The notes under the pieces were generated by a model. That model worked only from the letters and a program-made list of their open reading frames with translations. It was not told the origin of the DNA and ran no database searches. From Collinsella sp. (GTDB taxonomy: Bacteria; Actinomycetota; Coriobacteriia; Coriobacteriales; Coriobacteriaceae), in the NCBI GenBank assembly GCA_018373675.1, contig JAHAGQ010000001.1:124001-188000 (forward strand): a stretch of DNA of 64,000 nucleotides, read 5' to 3'. Made by a program: the position numbers and the translations under genes. Below are positions 46,848-55,877 of this stretch, in pieces (positions within the stretch are counted from its first letter, which is position 1; the number at the start of each line of letters is the position of its first letter).

Positions 46848-49845
46848 ATCGCTCGACCAGCACGCGATTGAGCCGCCCCTCCACCAAGCGCTCGTATAGA
46901 CGCCGCGTCTCGGGCTCGGGCACGCCATTGACCTGCTCCCTCAGGTGGTGCATATGCCCGCTGTACAGCTCGACGATATCGCGCCGCCGCCCCGCCGCAC
47001 TGTAGACGCGCATGGCGCAGCGCACCATATCCTCACGCGCCGTTTCCTGTCGAAGCCCCGACTCCGCCAGCCAAATCGCCGACTGCAGATCGTTTTCTTC
47101 TAGAGCGGCATTTGCTCCCTTAATCATGCAATCGATGTACTTTGACTGCATAATGCGCCGCATGCGCAAAAAGTAGGTGGGATTACAGCCATTGGGAACA
47201 TACAGCGGTCCGGCATAAAGCTGCTCAATCTTAAGGCACAGCTCAACTAAATGGGGCCCGCGCGCACCCGTGCGATTTCCCAAAACCTCGCGGCTTATCT
47301 GGTCAAACAGCCGTACATCGGTCTTGACGTAGTCGCCGTTGAGCCCAATGCATTCATTTTGGATGAGCACGCACGACTTGCCATCCGGCGTCGGTCCCAA
47401 AGCCGACCGCAAGCGCGATATCGTCGAGTACAGGTTGTTGCGGGCGCTATTAAACTCGGCATGGGGCCACAGCTCCATGGCCAGCGTCTCACGATCGACG
47501 AGCGCATCCATGCCCAGCGCAAGCCGCTCGGCAAGCGTCGCCGCCTTCTTGCGACGCCACATTTTGTCCGTGATGGGAAACCCATCGCGCTCGGCGCGAA
47601 ACGCACCAAACATGCGAATCTCGATATGGTCGATGGTATCAACGGCTTCAACCTCGCCGGCCTGGAACAGGCGCTCGCCCTCTCCTTCCAAATCGTCGCG
47701 CAGCGAGTACCGCGACAGCTCGCGCACGGGAAGCTTCTTGCGTATCCTGCCCGCCGGATCGCCCAGACAATGCATGGCAAGGCGCGCAAAGAGCCGATAC
47801 GATGGCTCTAGAATCCCCGCACGATTCATGGACATCCAGGCCGCAAGATCGCTGTCTCGGCCCGCACAGGCCAAATGCAGCGCCACCATCCAGGCTTCTG
47901 CGCCACCAACCTGCGTCTGGCTTATATCGAGTAGCTCCGCTTCCTCGCGCACCGAAACCATCGAGGTGTTACGCAGATATGCCGCGCGCTCCAGCAGCAA
48001 TGCGTTATCGCGCATGTACGCAATCGACTCCTCGGCAAGTTTGAGCACTTGGACCGCACGGAACTTTGCATTAACCGGCCGTCCCTCTGCCAGCGACTGC
48101 CAGCCTTCTAGCAACAGGCCAAACAGCTGAATCTGGTTGTCGCGCATGCGCACGGCAAAACGATCGAGCTCGTTGAACGCCGCGTCGTCGGTTACCGGCA
48201 AGCCGGAAAGGAGCCGCCGTGCCGCCAACACCATGCGCACCCAGATAGCCATCGCCTTAAGCCCACGTACGTCGAGCGCCTCCCGCACCACCGTCATCTC
48301 GTCGTCGCGCTCGTCGGTTCCCGCAAACGACCCGTCAAAGAGCTCCACCAGCATGCTATCGGCCCGTATAACAATCCCCGCGATGTCGAGCTCGCAGTCG
48401 TAGGCCTTGCTCGTTTTGAGCTGCTGTAGAACGCCGCCGTCATCTCCCCGCTCGGTCAGGCACCGCTTGACCTCGATATGCGCAGACAACATATCGAGTG
48501 CGGTATGGGATGTCTCGATTTCTGGCACGGCCAGGTTCGTAGGAAGCCCAAGCCCGTTGTCCCCATAGCAAACAGCCGTCAGTGTCTGGGCCACCCTCCA
48601 TGAAACAAGGTCTATTTCGCAGGCCGCCCGTTCGCCCCCGCGCTCGATGACCGATGCCATATAGCGGGCGAGCTTTGTGTTGGACACGCTGACCGCTGCC
48701 AGATATACGCCAAGCGCCTCGGCAGGCGTTGGCTCTAGAGCCGGATCGTCGGCATCGATCGTGCCCAGCGCTGCTCGGCAGATATCGGCCCCGTGCCCCG
48801 TCAGAGCAAGATCGACCCCATACTGTCCAGCAAGTTCAAGGACCGCTTCACGGTCCAAAAAGGCGTCTGCCAGGCCCATCGCCGCATCGCATCGGCCCGC
48901 CTTAAGCAAAATCCGGGCCGCCCTCGGAACAAGTTCGGGGCGAACCTCGGCCACCAACTTACGCAAGCGCAAGCGTCCGTTATCCTCCGTGCCCAGACAC
49001 GTAAAACTCCGCTCGGCGGGATCCAAGCCAAAGATCGGGTAATCTCGTACAAGGTAGGACTGGTCGACCATCGACAGTCTCACCCCACAAGCCTCGAGCT
49101 CTGCGATATTGCCCTCGCCCATCAAAACCATGAGACATGCCACGCAAAACAGCGCATTATTGTCGAGTGAAGCCAGATCGGCAAGTGCCGCACCATATAC
49201 GTTGACAATCTCGTTTTCGAGCAGACCGGCTACGTCGCCTTGGCCATACAGACCCGTCTGCAATGCCGAAACGAGCTCGGGCACGCCCTGCGTGAGCTGA
49301 TAAAAGTCGAGCGATGTGCTGATCGAAAACGCCGATGCCCACGCCGAATACTCATAGGCATGCACCTTGAGCATCTGCGCATTGATCTTAACCGAATCGC
49401 CCAGCCCATGAATCAGCTGACGATTTGAAGGACGGCAGGAGATAAAGACCCCTATCCCCATAGCGCGCAGGCCGCGAATCCTGTCGATGAGGTCTTCGGT
49501 ATCGTGCTGATCGAGGTTTGGCACATTATCAATCGCGATAAGGGAGTGCGGTTTGTCTTTGAGTTCTTCGGTAACCACCTCGAGCTGCATAAACACCTCG
49601 CGCCCAATGGCGCGGTCTGCCTCGATGATCCGCACGGGACCTCGCGTCGGATCGCTTTTAACCTCTTGGGCATACTGCAGCAACACCGAGGTTTTCCCAA
49701 AGCCATCAGGCGCGTAGAGGACTACGATGCCGGCCTTTCGGCCCTTGGCGATAAGTTCGTTCATCAAGCGATCGCGCCGCACCGTATAACTGCTGCCCAG
49801 CGGCATAAGCTCGAGGTCGTCCGTATTGCCCAAATCGTTAACCAT
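46846..49845 (-). CDS. Large ATPase transcription regulator with C-terminal SARP/BTAD region
   Basis: This 999-residue protein has an N-terminal STAND-like NTPase: Walker A APDGFGKTS (about 44-52) and a downstream SLIAIDNVPNLDQ Walker B. A long helical repeat middle (about 300-720) follows. The C-terminus (about 735-999) has an OmpR-like winged helix (IEIRMFGAFRAERDG, KMWRRKKAATLAERLAL, SARNNLYSTISRLRSALG) and a helical BTAD repeat region. This is the AfsR/SARP design, in which ligand or nucleotide binding controls a DNA-binding domain. It has no neighbour to identify its target. Confidence 0.85.
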   Translation of the reverse strand: MVNDLGNTDDLELMPLGSSYTVRRDRLMNELIAKGRKAGIVVLYAPDGFGKTSVLLQYAQEVKSDPTRGPVRIIEADRAIGREVFMQLEVVTEELKDKPHSLIAIDNVPNLDQHDTEDLIDRIRGLRAMGIGVFISCRPSNRQLIHGLGDSVKINAQMLKVHAYEYSAWASAFSISTSLDFYQLTQGVPELVSALQTGLYGQGDVAGLLENEIVNVYGAALADLASLDNNALFCVACLMVLMGEGNIAELEACGVRLSMVDQSYLVRDYPIFGLDPAERSFTCLGTEDNGRLRLRKLVAEVRPELVPRAARILLKAGRCDAAMGLADAFLDREAVLELAGQYGVDLALTGHGADICRAALGTIDADDPALEPTPAEALGVYLAAVSVSNTKLARYMASVIERGGERAACEIDLVSWRVAQTLTAVCYGDNGLGLPTNLAVPEIETSHTALDMLSAHIEVKRCLTERGDDGGVLQQLKTSKAYDCELDIAGIVIRADSMLVELFDGSFAGTDERDDEMTVVREALDVRGLKAMAIWVRMVLAARRLLSGLPVTDDAAFNELDRFAVRMRDNQIQLFGLLLEGWQSLAEGRPVNAKFRAVQVLKLAEESIAYMRDNALLLERAAYLRNTSMVSVREEAELLDISQTQVGGAEAWMVALHLACAGRDSDLAAWMSMNRAGILEPSYRLFARLAMHCLGDPAGRIRKKLPVRELSRYSLRDDLEGEGERLFQAGEVEAVDTIDHIEIRMFGAFRAERDGFPITDKMWRRKKAATLAERLALGMDALVDRETLAMELWPHAEFNSARNNLYSTISRLRSALGPTPDGKSCVLIQNECIGLNGDYVKTDVRLFDQISREVLGNRTGARGPHLVELCLKIEQLYAGPLYVPNGCNPTYFLRMRRIMQSKYIDCMIKGANAALEENDLQSAIWLAESGLRQETAREDMVRCAMRVYSAAGRRRDIVELYSGHMHHLREQVNGVPEPETRRLYERLVEGRLNRVLVER

Positions 49846-50228
49846 GCCCGCTCCTCAACTCGACCACATGGACACCGTAACGCTAGACCATATGTATCGC
49901 TAGATGAATAGAGCGATGCTACGGTTTAGGATGTTTGTTGGTACGCAAATGGCAAGTTTTTGTTCAGCGTGGTCCGATTGAAACTTATCCCCCAACCAAT
50001 CAGTCTTTGCGCAGGTCAATGCGCTTGCCAGCTTGTCCCATCCTTTGGCAGTGTACCTCAAATGAGCGCTGTTCAATTGTGTTGCGCAACTCACCTAACG
50101 CTAGCTACCGTCTGCGACCTTTTCATAGCATTTATGCATAGTATCTGTTATGGAATGAATCATGCTGCACCAGACGCACCCGTCAAGTTCGCTGCAAGAT
50201 TTTCGTCAAGCACACGGCGCGCGCTCAG
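49846..50228. other. Intergenic region, no gene recognised
   Basis: 383 bp with lower GC than the flanks. It must contain the promoter of the regulator gene on the minus strand. I find no convincing ORF, RNA gene or strong repeat here. Confidence 0.5.
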
Positions 50229-50257
50229 CAAAAAGGCCCCCGCAAAGCGGAGGCCTT
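50229..50257 (-). terminator. Intrinsic terminator of nagB
   Basis: The minus strand reads AAGGCCTCCGC, loop TTT, GCGGGGGCCTT (one mismatch), then TTTG. It ends nagB about 30 bp downstream of the stop. Confidence 0.8.
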
Positions 50258-50289
50258 CGGCAAAGCTATGTCGAGGTGATAGGCTTTCG

Positions 50290-51018
50290 CTACTTGCAGA
50301 GCGAAAGGGCGGCCTCGTCGGCAACGACAACGCAGTTGGCGTGCAGTTGCAGGATCGAGGCAGGGCACTCGGGGGTAACCGGACCATAGCACATGTCATG
50401 CACGGCCTGCGCCTTGGCCTCGCCGTTGGCGACGACCAGGATCATGCGGGCATACATGATGGTCTGGGTACCCATGGTGTAGGCCTGACGGGGCACGTCG
50501 TCGATGCTGTCGAACAGGCGGCTGTTGGCCTGAATGGTGCTCTCGGTGAGGTCGACACAGTGCGTACCCTTGGAGAAGTGGTCATCGGGCTCGTTGAAGC
50601 CAATGTGACCGTTGTTACCGATGCCGAGCAGCTGCAGATCAGGGTAACCGGCAGCAGCGACGATCTTGTCGTACTCAGAGCAGGCAGCGGCAGCGTCGGG
50701 ATTGGAGCCATCGGGCACATGCGTGTTGTTCAGGTCGATGTTAATGTGATCGAAGAAGTTCTCACGCATAAAGTAGTGGTAGCTCTGGGGATCGTCGTGC
50801 GAAAGGCCACGATACTCGTCGAGGTTGTAGGTGCTGACCTCGGCAAAGTCGACGTCACCCTTCTCGTACCAAGCGGCGAGCTGCTTGTAGGCGCCAATCG
50901 GGGTGGAGCCGGTGGCAAGACCCAGCACGCAATCGGGCTTGAGGATAACCTGGGCCGAGATGATATTGGCGGCCTTGCGGCTCATATCCTCGTAGTCTTT
51001 AGCTTTAATGATCTTCAT
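50290..51018 (-). CDS. nagB: Glucosamine-6-phosphate deaminase
   Basis: This 242-residue protein starts at ATG 51018; a longer frame upstream is non-homologous. Landmarks are LGLATGSTPIGAYKQL (about 32-47), STYNLDEYRGL and LLGIGNNGHIGFNEP with the catalytic Asp/His/Glu region. It converts glucosamine-6-phosphate to fructose-6-phosphate and ammonium. With PTS EIIA and glmM nearby it is part of an amino-sugar region: uptake, catabolism and cell-wall precursor supply. Confidence 0.95.
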   Translation of the reverse strand: MKIIKAKDYEDMSRKAANIISAQVILKPDCVLGLATGSTPIGAYKQLAAWYEKGDVDFAEVSTYNLDEYRGLSHDDPQSYHYFMRENFFDHINIDLNNTHVPDGSNPDAAAACSEYDKIVAAAGYPDLQLLGIGNNGHIGFNEPDDHFSKGTHCVDLTESTIQANSRLFDSIDDVPRQAYTMGTQTIMYARMILVVANGEAKAQAVHDMCYGPVTPECPASILQLHANCVVVADEAALSLCK

Positions 51019-51216
51019 TACGCGTCCTTTCTCGTACAAGAGAGGCAAGGCTCCCCTTACAAGCACTTGCCCGCGGCCCGCGTCGGCCGCAACCAACGTG
51101 TGCGGCCACCAGGGCGAGGTCGCGTAATGTATATGTCTCGTGTCTACCCGCGTCGAGGCCCCTGCCCGTCCACGGTGACCCAAAGCTGTTTAGCTTCGGA
51201 CAAATCCCATCTTGCC

Positions 51217-51250
51217 ACGGAGGGCGTCCTCTTTCAAGGGCGCCCTCCGT
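51217..51250. promoter_or_regulatory. 14-bp hairpin between EIIA gene and nagB
   Basis: ACGGAGGGCGTCCT pairs with AGGGCGCCCTCCGT around CTTTCA. It lies downstream of the EIIA stop (minus strand), but has no U-run, so it is either a weak terminator or a leader structure for nagB. Confidence 0.6.
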
Positions 51251-51290
51251 AAACGTGTTTGAATTGTAGGCTAAAGGCCGAGCGCGCTCA

Positions 51291-51788
51291 CTAGCGCTCG
51301 CGAGCGACGATGAGTTGGTCCATCTCCTCGACATGCTCGCCAACGGAACCCTTGATGCTCGAGAACTCAACGGAGTTGCACACCAAGATGGGAACCGTCA
51401 CATCGTAGCCCTCGGCAGCGATTGCCTCGCGATCGAACTCGATGAGCACATCGCCCTTATGGACGATGTCACCCACTTGCGCATGTACGGTAAAGTGCTT
51501 GCCCTCGAGCTGAACAGTGTCCAAACCAACGTGGATGAGCACGTCTAGGCCATCGACCGTGTTGAGCGCAACGGCGTGTCCCGTGGGAAAAATGGCCTCG
51601 ACCTTGGCGTCTGCCGGCGCAATCACGCGCGTGCCGGTAGGCTGAATCGCCACGCCCTGGCCCAAAAGGCCGGTGGCAAACGTCTGGTCATTGACCTCGG
51701 ACAACGGAATGACATCACCCGAGATGGGAGCATCCAGCGTAAGGACTCGACCACGCATACCAAAAGACCTTAGGACTTTAGTGAACAT
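51291..51788 (-). CDS. PTS glucose-type EIIA domain protein
   Basis: This 165-residue protein starts at ATG 51788 behind GGGGGAG. The EIIA-Glc fold is recognised by APISGDVIPLSEV, FATGLLGQGVAI, GHAVALNTVDGLDVLIHVGLDTV (phosphorylated His in the HVGLDTV motif) and GKHFTVHAQVGDIV. It passes phosphate from HPr to a sugar-specific IIB. A lone IIA can serve several IICB permeases; together with nagB and glmM it suggests N-acetylglucosamine or glucose use. Confidence 0.93.
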   Translation of the reverse strand: MFTKVLRSFGMRGRVLTLDAPISGDVIPLSEVNDQTFATGLLGQGVAIQPTGTRVIAPADAKVEAIFPTGHAVALNTVDGLDVLIHVGLDTVQLEGKHFTVHAQVGDIVHKGDVLIEFDREAIAAEGYDVTVPILVCNSVEFSSIKGSVGEHVEEMDQLIVARER

Positions 51789-51802
51789 GCTCCCCCTCGG
51801 AC

Positions 51803-51831
51803 ATACCAATCAATCAAAATAACCTTGTCAG
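51803..51831 (-). promoter_or_regulatory. Probable sigma-70 promoter of the EIIA gene
   Basis: On the minus strand CTGACA (51826-51831) and TGGTAT (51803-51808) are separated by 17 bp, about 15 bp upstream of the start codon. The -10 is poor, so this is tentative. Confidence 0.4.
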
Positions 51832-51859
51832 TTTACCACTTGGCACCCGTTTTTGGCCA

Positions 51860-53197
51860 TTAGGGAAGTTCGCGCTTGACAACCTCGACGATATCGTCAA
51901 CAACACGCTGGGTCAGCTCGTGCGTCTCCGCCTCGGCCATAACGCGAACCAGCGGCTCGGTACCGCTCGGGCGCACCAAGATGCGGCCGCGACCGTTGAG
52001 CTCTTTCTCGGCGGCAGCGACGGCGTCCCAAATGGGCTGGCAATCGTCCAGGCCGGCCTTGTTGTCCGAATGCACGTTGACGAGCACCTGCGGGTACTTC
52101 TTCATGATGCCGGCAAGGTCGGTGAGGGTGCGGCCGGTGCGCTTGAGCACGGCCAGAAGCTGCAGGGCCGTCACCAAGCCGTCGCCGGTGGTGTTGTGCT
52201 CCAGGAAGATGATGTGGCCGGACTGCTCGCCGCCGATGACGGCACCGTCCTCGAGCATGCGCTCCAAAACGTAGCGGTCGCCCACGGCGGTCTGCACCAT
52301 CTCAAAGCCCTGCTCCTTCATGGCGATGGAGAAGCCCAGGTTGCACATAACGGTCGAGACGATCTCGGAGTTGGCGAGCTTGCCGCGAGCGGCCAGGTCA
52401 GAGCCGCAGATGGCCAGGATATAGTCGCCATCGATCTCGTTGCCCTCGCTGTCCACGAACAGCACGCGATCGGCGTCGCCATCGTGGGCCAGGCCGATGT
52501 CAGCGTGGGTACGCAGTACGAGCTCACGCAGGGGCTCAAGATGAGTGGAGCCGCACTCGACGTTAATGTCGGTGCCGCAGTAATCGGTGTTGATGGCATG
52601 GACCGTAGCACCCAGGCGCTGCAGCGCGGCGGGTGTAGTCTGGCAGGAAGCGCCGTGGCCGCAGTCGACGGCAACAACCAGACCGTCGAGTTTAAGGCCG
52701 TCGAGGGTGCTAATAGCATGGTCGACATATGCCTTGCGAGCGTCCTTCATCTTGATGATGTGACCCACGCCGGCACCGGTCGGCAGCGTATCGGCAGCCA
52801 TGGCCTCCTCGGACATGACCCAAGCGCTGATCTCCTCCTCGACAGCATCGGGAAGCTTCATGCCTTTGCGGCTAAAGAACTTGATGCCGTTGAACTCCGG
52901 CGGATTGTGCGAAGCAGAGATGACGATGCCGCCGTCGAGCTCGTTTTGGACGGTGAGCAGCGCCACGGCCGGCGTAGGAATAACGCCGCAGCAGTGCGGG
53001 CGGCCGCCCTCGGCCATAATGCCGGCGGTCAAAGCGCTCTCGAGCATGGTGCCCGAAAGACGCGTGTCGCGGCCGATGCAAATGTCCGGACCAAGGAACT
53101 TGGTCGCCGCACGGCCAAGGCGAAACGCGAGGTCGCACGAGAGGTCGGCGTTGGCGACGCCACGGACGCCATCGGTACCGAAGATGTTCTGGGGCAT
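51860..53197 (-). CDS. glmM: Phosphoglucosamine mutase
   Basis: This 445-residue protein starts at ATG 53197 with AAGGAG 8 bp upstream. The family is clear from NIFGTDGVRGVAN at the start, the phosphoserine loop VISASHNPPEFNGIKFF, the metal loop GLAHDGDADRVLFVD, GGEQSGHIIF and the C-terminal RPSGTEPLVRVMAEA. It interconverts glucosamine-6-P and glucosamine-1-P for UDP-GlcNAc synthesis. It follows rpsI on the same strand, separated by a terminator, so it may rely on read-through or its own weak promoter. Confidence 0.97.
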   Translation of the reverse strand: MPQNIFGTDGVRGVANADLSCDLAFRLGRAATKFLGPDICIGRDTRLSGTMLESALTAGIMAEGGRPHCCGVIPTPAVALLTVQNELDGGIVISASHNPPEFNGIKFFSRKGMKLPDAVEEEISAWVMSEEAMAADTLPTGAGVGHIIKMKDARKAYVDHAISTLDGLKLDGLVVAVDCGHGASCQTTPAALQRLGATVHAINTDYCGTDINVECGSTHLEPLRELVLRTHADIGLAHDGDADRVLFVDSEGNEIDGDYILAICGSDLAARGKLANSEIVSTVMCNLGFSIAMKEQGFEMVQTAVGDRYVLERMLEDGAVIGGEQSGHIIFLEHNTTGDGLVTALQLLAVLKRTGRTLTDLAGIMKKYPQVLVNVHSDNKAGLDDCQPIWDAVAAAEKELNGRGRILVRPSGTEPLVRVMAEAETHELTQRVVDDIVEVVKRELP

Positions 53198-53245
53198 AGG
53201 ATCGCTCCTTCCCAAGTGGGCAAAACGCAGTCGCCCACCCTAGTC

Positions 53246-53290
53246 GAAAAAGAAAAGCGGGACCCGCCGAGCAATCGGCAGGCCCCGCTT
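53246..53290 (-). terminator. Intrinsic terminator of rplM-rpsI
   Basis: A 16-position stem with two mismatches (AAGCGGGGCC... paired with ...GGTCCCGCTT) has a TTGC loop and a TTCTTTTTC tail on the minus strand. Confidence 0.85.
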
Positions 53291-53320
53291 GTACATTGTA
53301 TCCCGTAAGGAGATAAAACC

Positions 53321-53716
<396 letters not shown>

Positions 53717-53718
53717 CT

Positions 53719-54162
53719 TTAAGCCTCCAGCTCAATCTTCGTGGGGTTCTGGGCAGCATGCGGATGCTCGGCACCAGCGTAGACCTTAAGCTTGGTCATC
53801 TGGGCACGGCCGAGGGTGGTCTTGGGCAGCATGCCGCGAACGGCGCGCTCGATGACCTTCTCCGGGTGCTTCTCCATAGCCTGGCGGAAGCTCTCAGCCT
53901 TGAGGCCGCCGTTGTAGCCGCTGTGGCGATAATAGGTCTTCGTGTCGGCCTTATTACCGGTAAGCTGGACCTTATCGGCGTTGATGACGACAACGAAGTC
54001 GCCGCAGTCGCTGTTGGGCGTGAACTGGGGTTTGTTCTTACCGCGCAGGATCATTGCGATCTGGGTGGCAAGACGGCCCAGGACAGCACCATCGGCGTCG
54101 ACGAGAACCCAGTTGCGCTGGACCTCGCCCTGCTTGGCGTAGTGAGTCGATTTCGAAATCAC
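53719..54162 (-). CDS. rplM: 50S ribosomal protein L13
   Basis: This 147-residue L13 has RNWVLVDADGAVLGRLATQ, FVVVINADKVQLTGNK, KTYYRHSGYNGGLK and the C-terminal VYAGAEHPHAAQNP. It is the first gene of the operon, with GGAGG before the ATG, a sigma-70 promoter and a leader of about 60 bp. Confidence 0.98.
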   Translation of the reverse strand: MISKSTHYAKQGEVQRNWVLVDADGAVLGRLATQIAMILRGKNKPQFTPNSDCGDFVVVINADKVQLTGNKADTKTYYRHSGYNGGLKAESFRQAMEKHPEKVIERAVRGMLPKTTLGRAQMTKLKVYAGAEHPHAAQNPTKIELEA

Positions 54163-54228
54163 TTAGACTCCTCCATGTACAGTACGTGTTGTTACAGAGA
54201 TTCACGGGGCTCTGCAAGTAACCCGTCC

Positions 54229-54256
54229 ATATTACCCCGCTCGTCGTCCGAGTCAA
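54229..54256 (-). promoter_or_regulatory. Sigma-70 promoter of rplM-rpsI
   Basis: TTGACT (54251-54256) and TAATAT (54229-54234) on the minus strand are separated by 16 bp. This is the best-matching promoter in the window, as expected for ribosomal protein genes. Confidence 0.75.
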
Positions 54257-54319
54257 CAGGTATTTTGTCTCTGACCAGACTTTCTGCACATGTCGTCCAT
54301 GGGCCATGACGTCGCGACG

Positions 54320-55198
54320 CTAGCGCTCGACAAACGCCTCGATATCTCCCAGCAAACGCTTTGCCTCCTGGCGACCTTGAATATACAGGTCGAGGAGCTT
54401 TGCCGGATCGTGCTCGACATGGCCGACCTCGACCGGCTTTTGCGGAGCGACGACCAACGCACGGCCCTCGCGCTCATACTTCCACAGATGCATGCGCTGG
54501 ATGTTATAGCGGTCGTGGCGCGTCTCGATAGCCTCGAGCAGATAGGGGTAGTCGGCATAGCGGGCGCGCGCGGCGGGCATAAACTCGTAGGGCTTTTTCT
54601 CGTACGAGCGGTCCTGCGTGACAATGACAACCGCGCGATCGAAGCCCGCCTCCTCCAGCACGTGCTCGATGGGGACCGAATCGGCTACGCCGCCGTCGAC
54701 GTATTTGTGCCCGTCAATCTCGACAGGCGGCGTCACCAGCGGCAGCGACGTCGAGGCACGCACGGCGTCGAGGTCGAGCACGGCGCTTTTGACCGGCAGG
54801 TACGCGGCGGTTCCAAAGAGCATGTCCGTCACGACGGCGTACATCTCGATGGGGCTCGCGTCGAACGTCTCGTTGTCAAAGGGATCCAGGCGGTCCTGGA
54901 CATCGTTGAAGATAAAGTCGTAGCCGACGATGGAGCCCGTGGACGCAAACGATGCGGCGCCCATGAAGCGGTTGTCGTTGCAGAAAGCCAGGTTGATGCG
55001 GTTGGCACGGCCAATCTGGTGCGACTTGTAGTTCACGCCGTTGAGGGCGCCGGCCGATACGCCATATACCGCCGGAATCTCGACACCGGCCTCCATGAGA
55101 ACGTCGAGCACGCCTGCGGTAAATTGCCCGCGAAAGCTGCCGCCCTCCAAAACGAGCGCGACCTTGCCAGCATTTTTCGCCTTATCTTCTGCAGTCAT
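54320..55198 (-). CDS. Patatin-like phospholipase (RssA-like)
   Basis: This 292-residue protein has an oxyanion region VLEGGSFRGQFTAGVLD (GGxxRG type), nucleophile GVSAGALNGVNY (Ser in GVSAG) and a catalytic YVDGGVADSVP (DGG). The fold and length match bacterial patatin-like lipid acyl hydrolases. Start ATG 55198 has CAGGAGGTCACC. No signal peptide. The physiological substrate is unknown; it may act on membrane phospholipids. Confidence 0.92.
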   Translation of the reverse strand: MTAEDKAKNAGKVALVLEGGSFRGQFTAGVLDVLMEAGVEIPAVYGVSAGALNGVNYKSHQIGRANRINLAFCNDNRFMGAASFASTGSIVGYDFIFNDVQDRLDPFDNETFDASPIEMYAVVTDMLFGTAAYLPVKSAVLDLDAVRASTSLPLVTPPVEIDGHKYVDGGVADSVPIEHVLEEAGFDRAVVIVTQDRSYEKKPYEFMPAARARYADYPYLLEAIETRHDRYNIQRMHLWKYEREGRALVVAPQKPVEVGHVEHDPAKLLDLYIQGRQEAKRLLGDIEAFVER

Positions 55199-55311
55199 GG
55201 TGACCTCCTGCTGTTTCGTTTTGGCCTTCTTCTACCCAGTTTTGAGATGGAGGGCGCATAGGTTTTGGAGTTGAGGAGATGGAGCGGAAAGCGCGTCCCG
55301 TTCTGAGGGGC

Positions 55312-55559
55312 GATTTCGGAATGGACTTTCCGCCTGGGTTGCCATTGGGAAAGCATGTCCCACTCTACGGCTCGATTCCGGGTCGCGGTTTCCGCTTGAG
55401 GCGTCATCCGGAAAATGTATCCCATTCCGAGCTTAGATTCCGGGACGCGGTTTCCGTTTGCGGCGTCATCCGGAAACTGCGTCCCAGTCTGAGCGCGGAT
55501 TCCGGGATGGACTTTCCGCCTGGGCTGCCATTGGGAAAGTACATCCCACTCTGCGTCAC
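55312..55559. repeat. Four tandem 62-bp repeat units with internal stem-loops
   Basis: Units begin at 55312, 55374, 55436 and 55498, each exactly 62 bp and starting GATTYCGG. A partial unit precedes them (about 55281-55311). Units alternate: outer ones have CTTTCC...GGGAAAG, inner ones TTTCCG...CGGAAA, so the two arms of each hairpin change together. The unit length is not a multiple of 3 and no frame explains it. No direct-repeat/spacer pattern of CRISPR is present. Confidence 0.85.
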
Positions 55560-55563
55560 TGAG

Positions 55564-55611
55564 GCGTTTTCTTAACGCTCGCGCCCTGCGTAGAGTTCGA
55601 TTCTCCGCGGT
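55564..55611 (+). repeat. 48-bp T-arm-like direct repeat, copy 1
   Basis: This matches 55775-55822 at 47 of 48 positions. Its 3' half, GAGTTCGATTCTCCGCG (55593-55609), is identical (inverted) to the T-arm of the tmRNA gene at 55887-55903. It lies in the 679-bp gene-free stretch before ssrA. Confidence 0.85.
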
Positions 55612-55774
55612 TTGGGGAATCCGTTGATGGGTTGAGGCCGGGGCAAGACGCCCGATCGGCATCGCATCTATATCTAGCTGGGGCATTGCGCGGAGAATCC
55701 GCGTGTTCGCTTCGCGAACCCGCACCGGCTTCGGCCGCCTGCCGGCGTCCTCGCCCGCTCGCTACAAACGCTTC

Positions 55775-55822
55775 GCGTTTGCTTAACGCTCGCGCCCTGC
55801 GTAGAGTTCGATTCTCCGCGGT
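55775..55822 (+). repeat. 48-bp T-arm-like direct repeat, copy 2
   Basis: This is the second copy of the 48-bp repeat, preceded by ACAAACGCTTCGCGTTTG, a small hairpin also present next to the T-arm-like unit at 36.6 kb. The 17-bp T-arm core is at 55804-55820. It is 56 bp from the 3' end of tmRNA on the opposite strand. Confidence 0.85.
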
Positions 55823-55877
55823 ATCTATATGTAATAAAAAAGCAGGTAGAAACACTTCTCTACCTGCCTGTAACTAT

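Noticed and set aside
55281..55559. 62-bp repeats considered as a CRISPR array
   Set aside because: Units are contiguous with graded similarity throughout. There are no unique spacers, no constant short repeats and no cas genes.
55195..55725. Minus-strand ORF across the 62-bp repeats and the T-arm-like repeat
   Set aside because: The repeat unit is not a multiple of 3, so the frame is accidental. Peptides such as AENRTLRRARAL are known artefacts of T-arm-like sequence near RNA genes.
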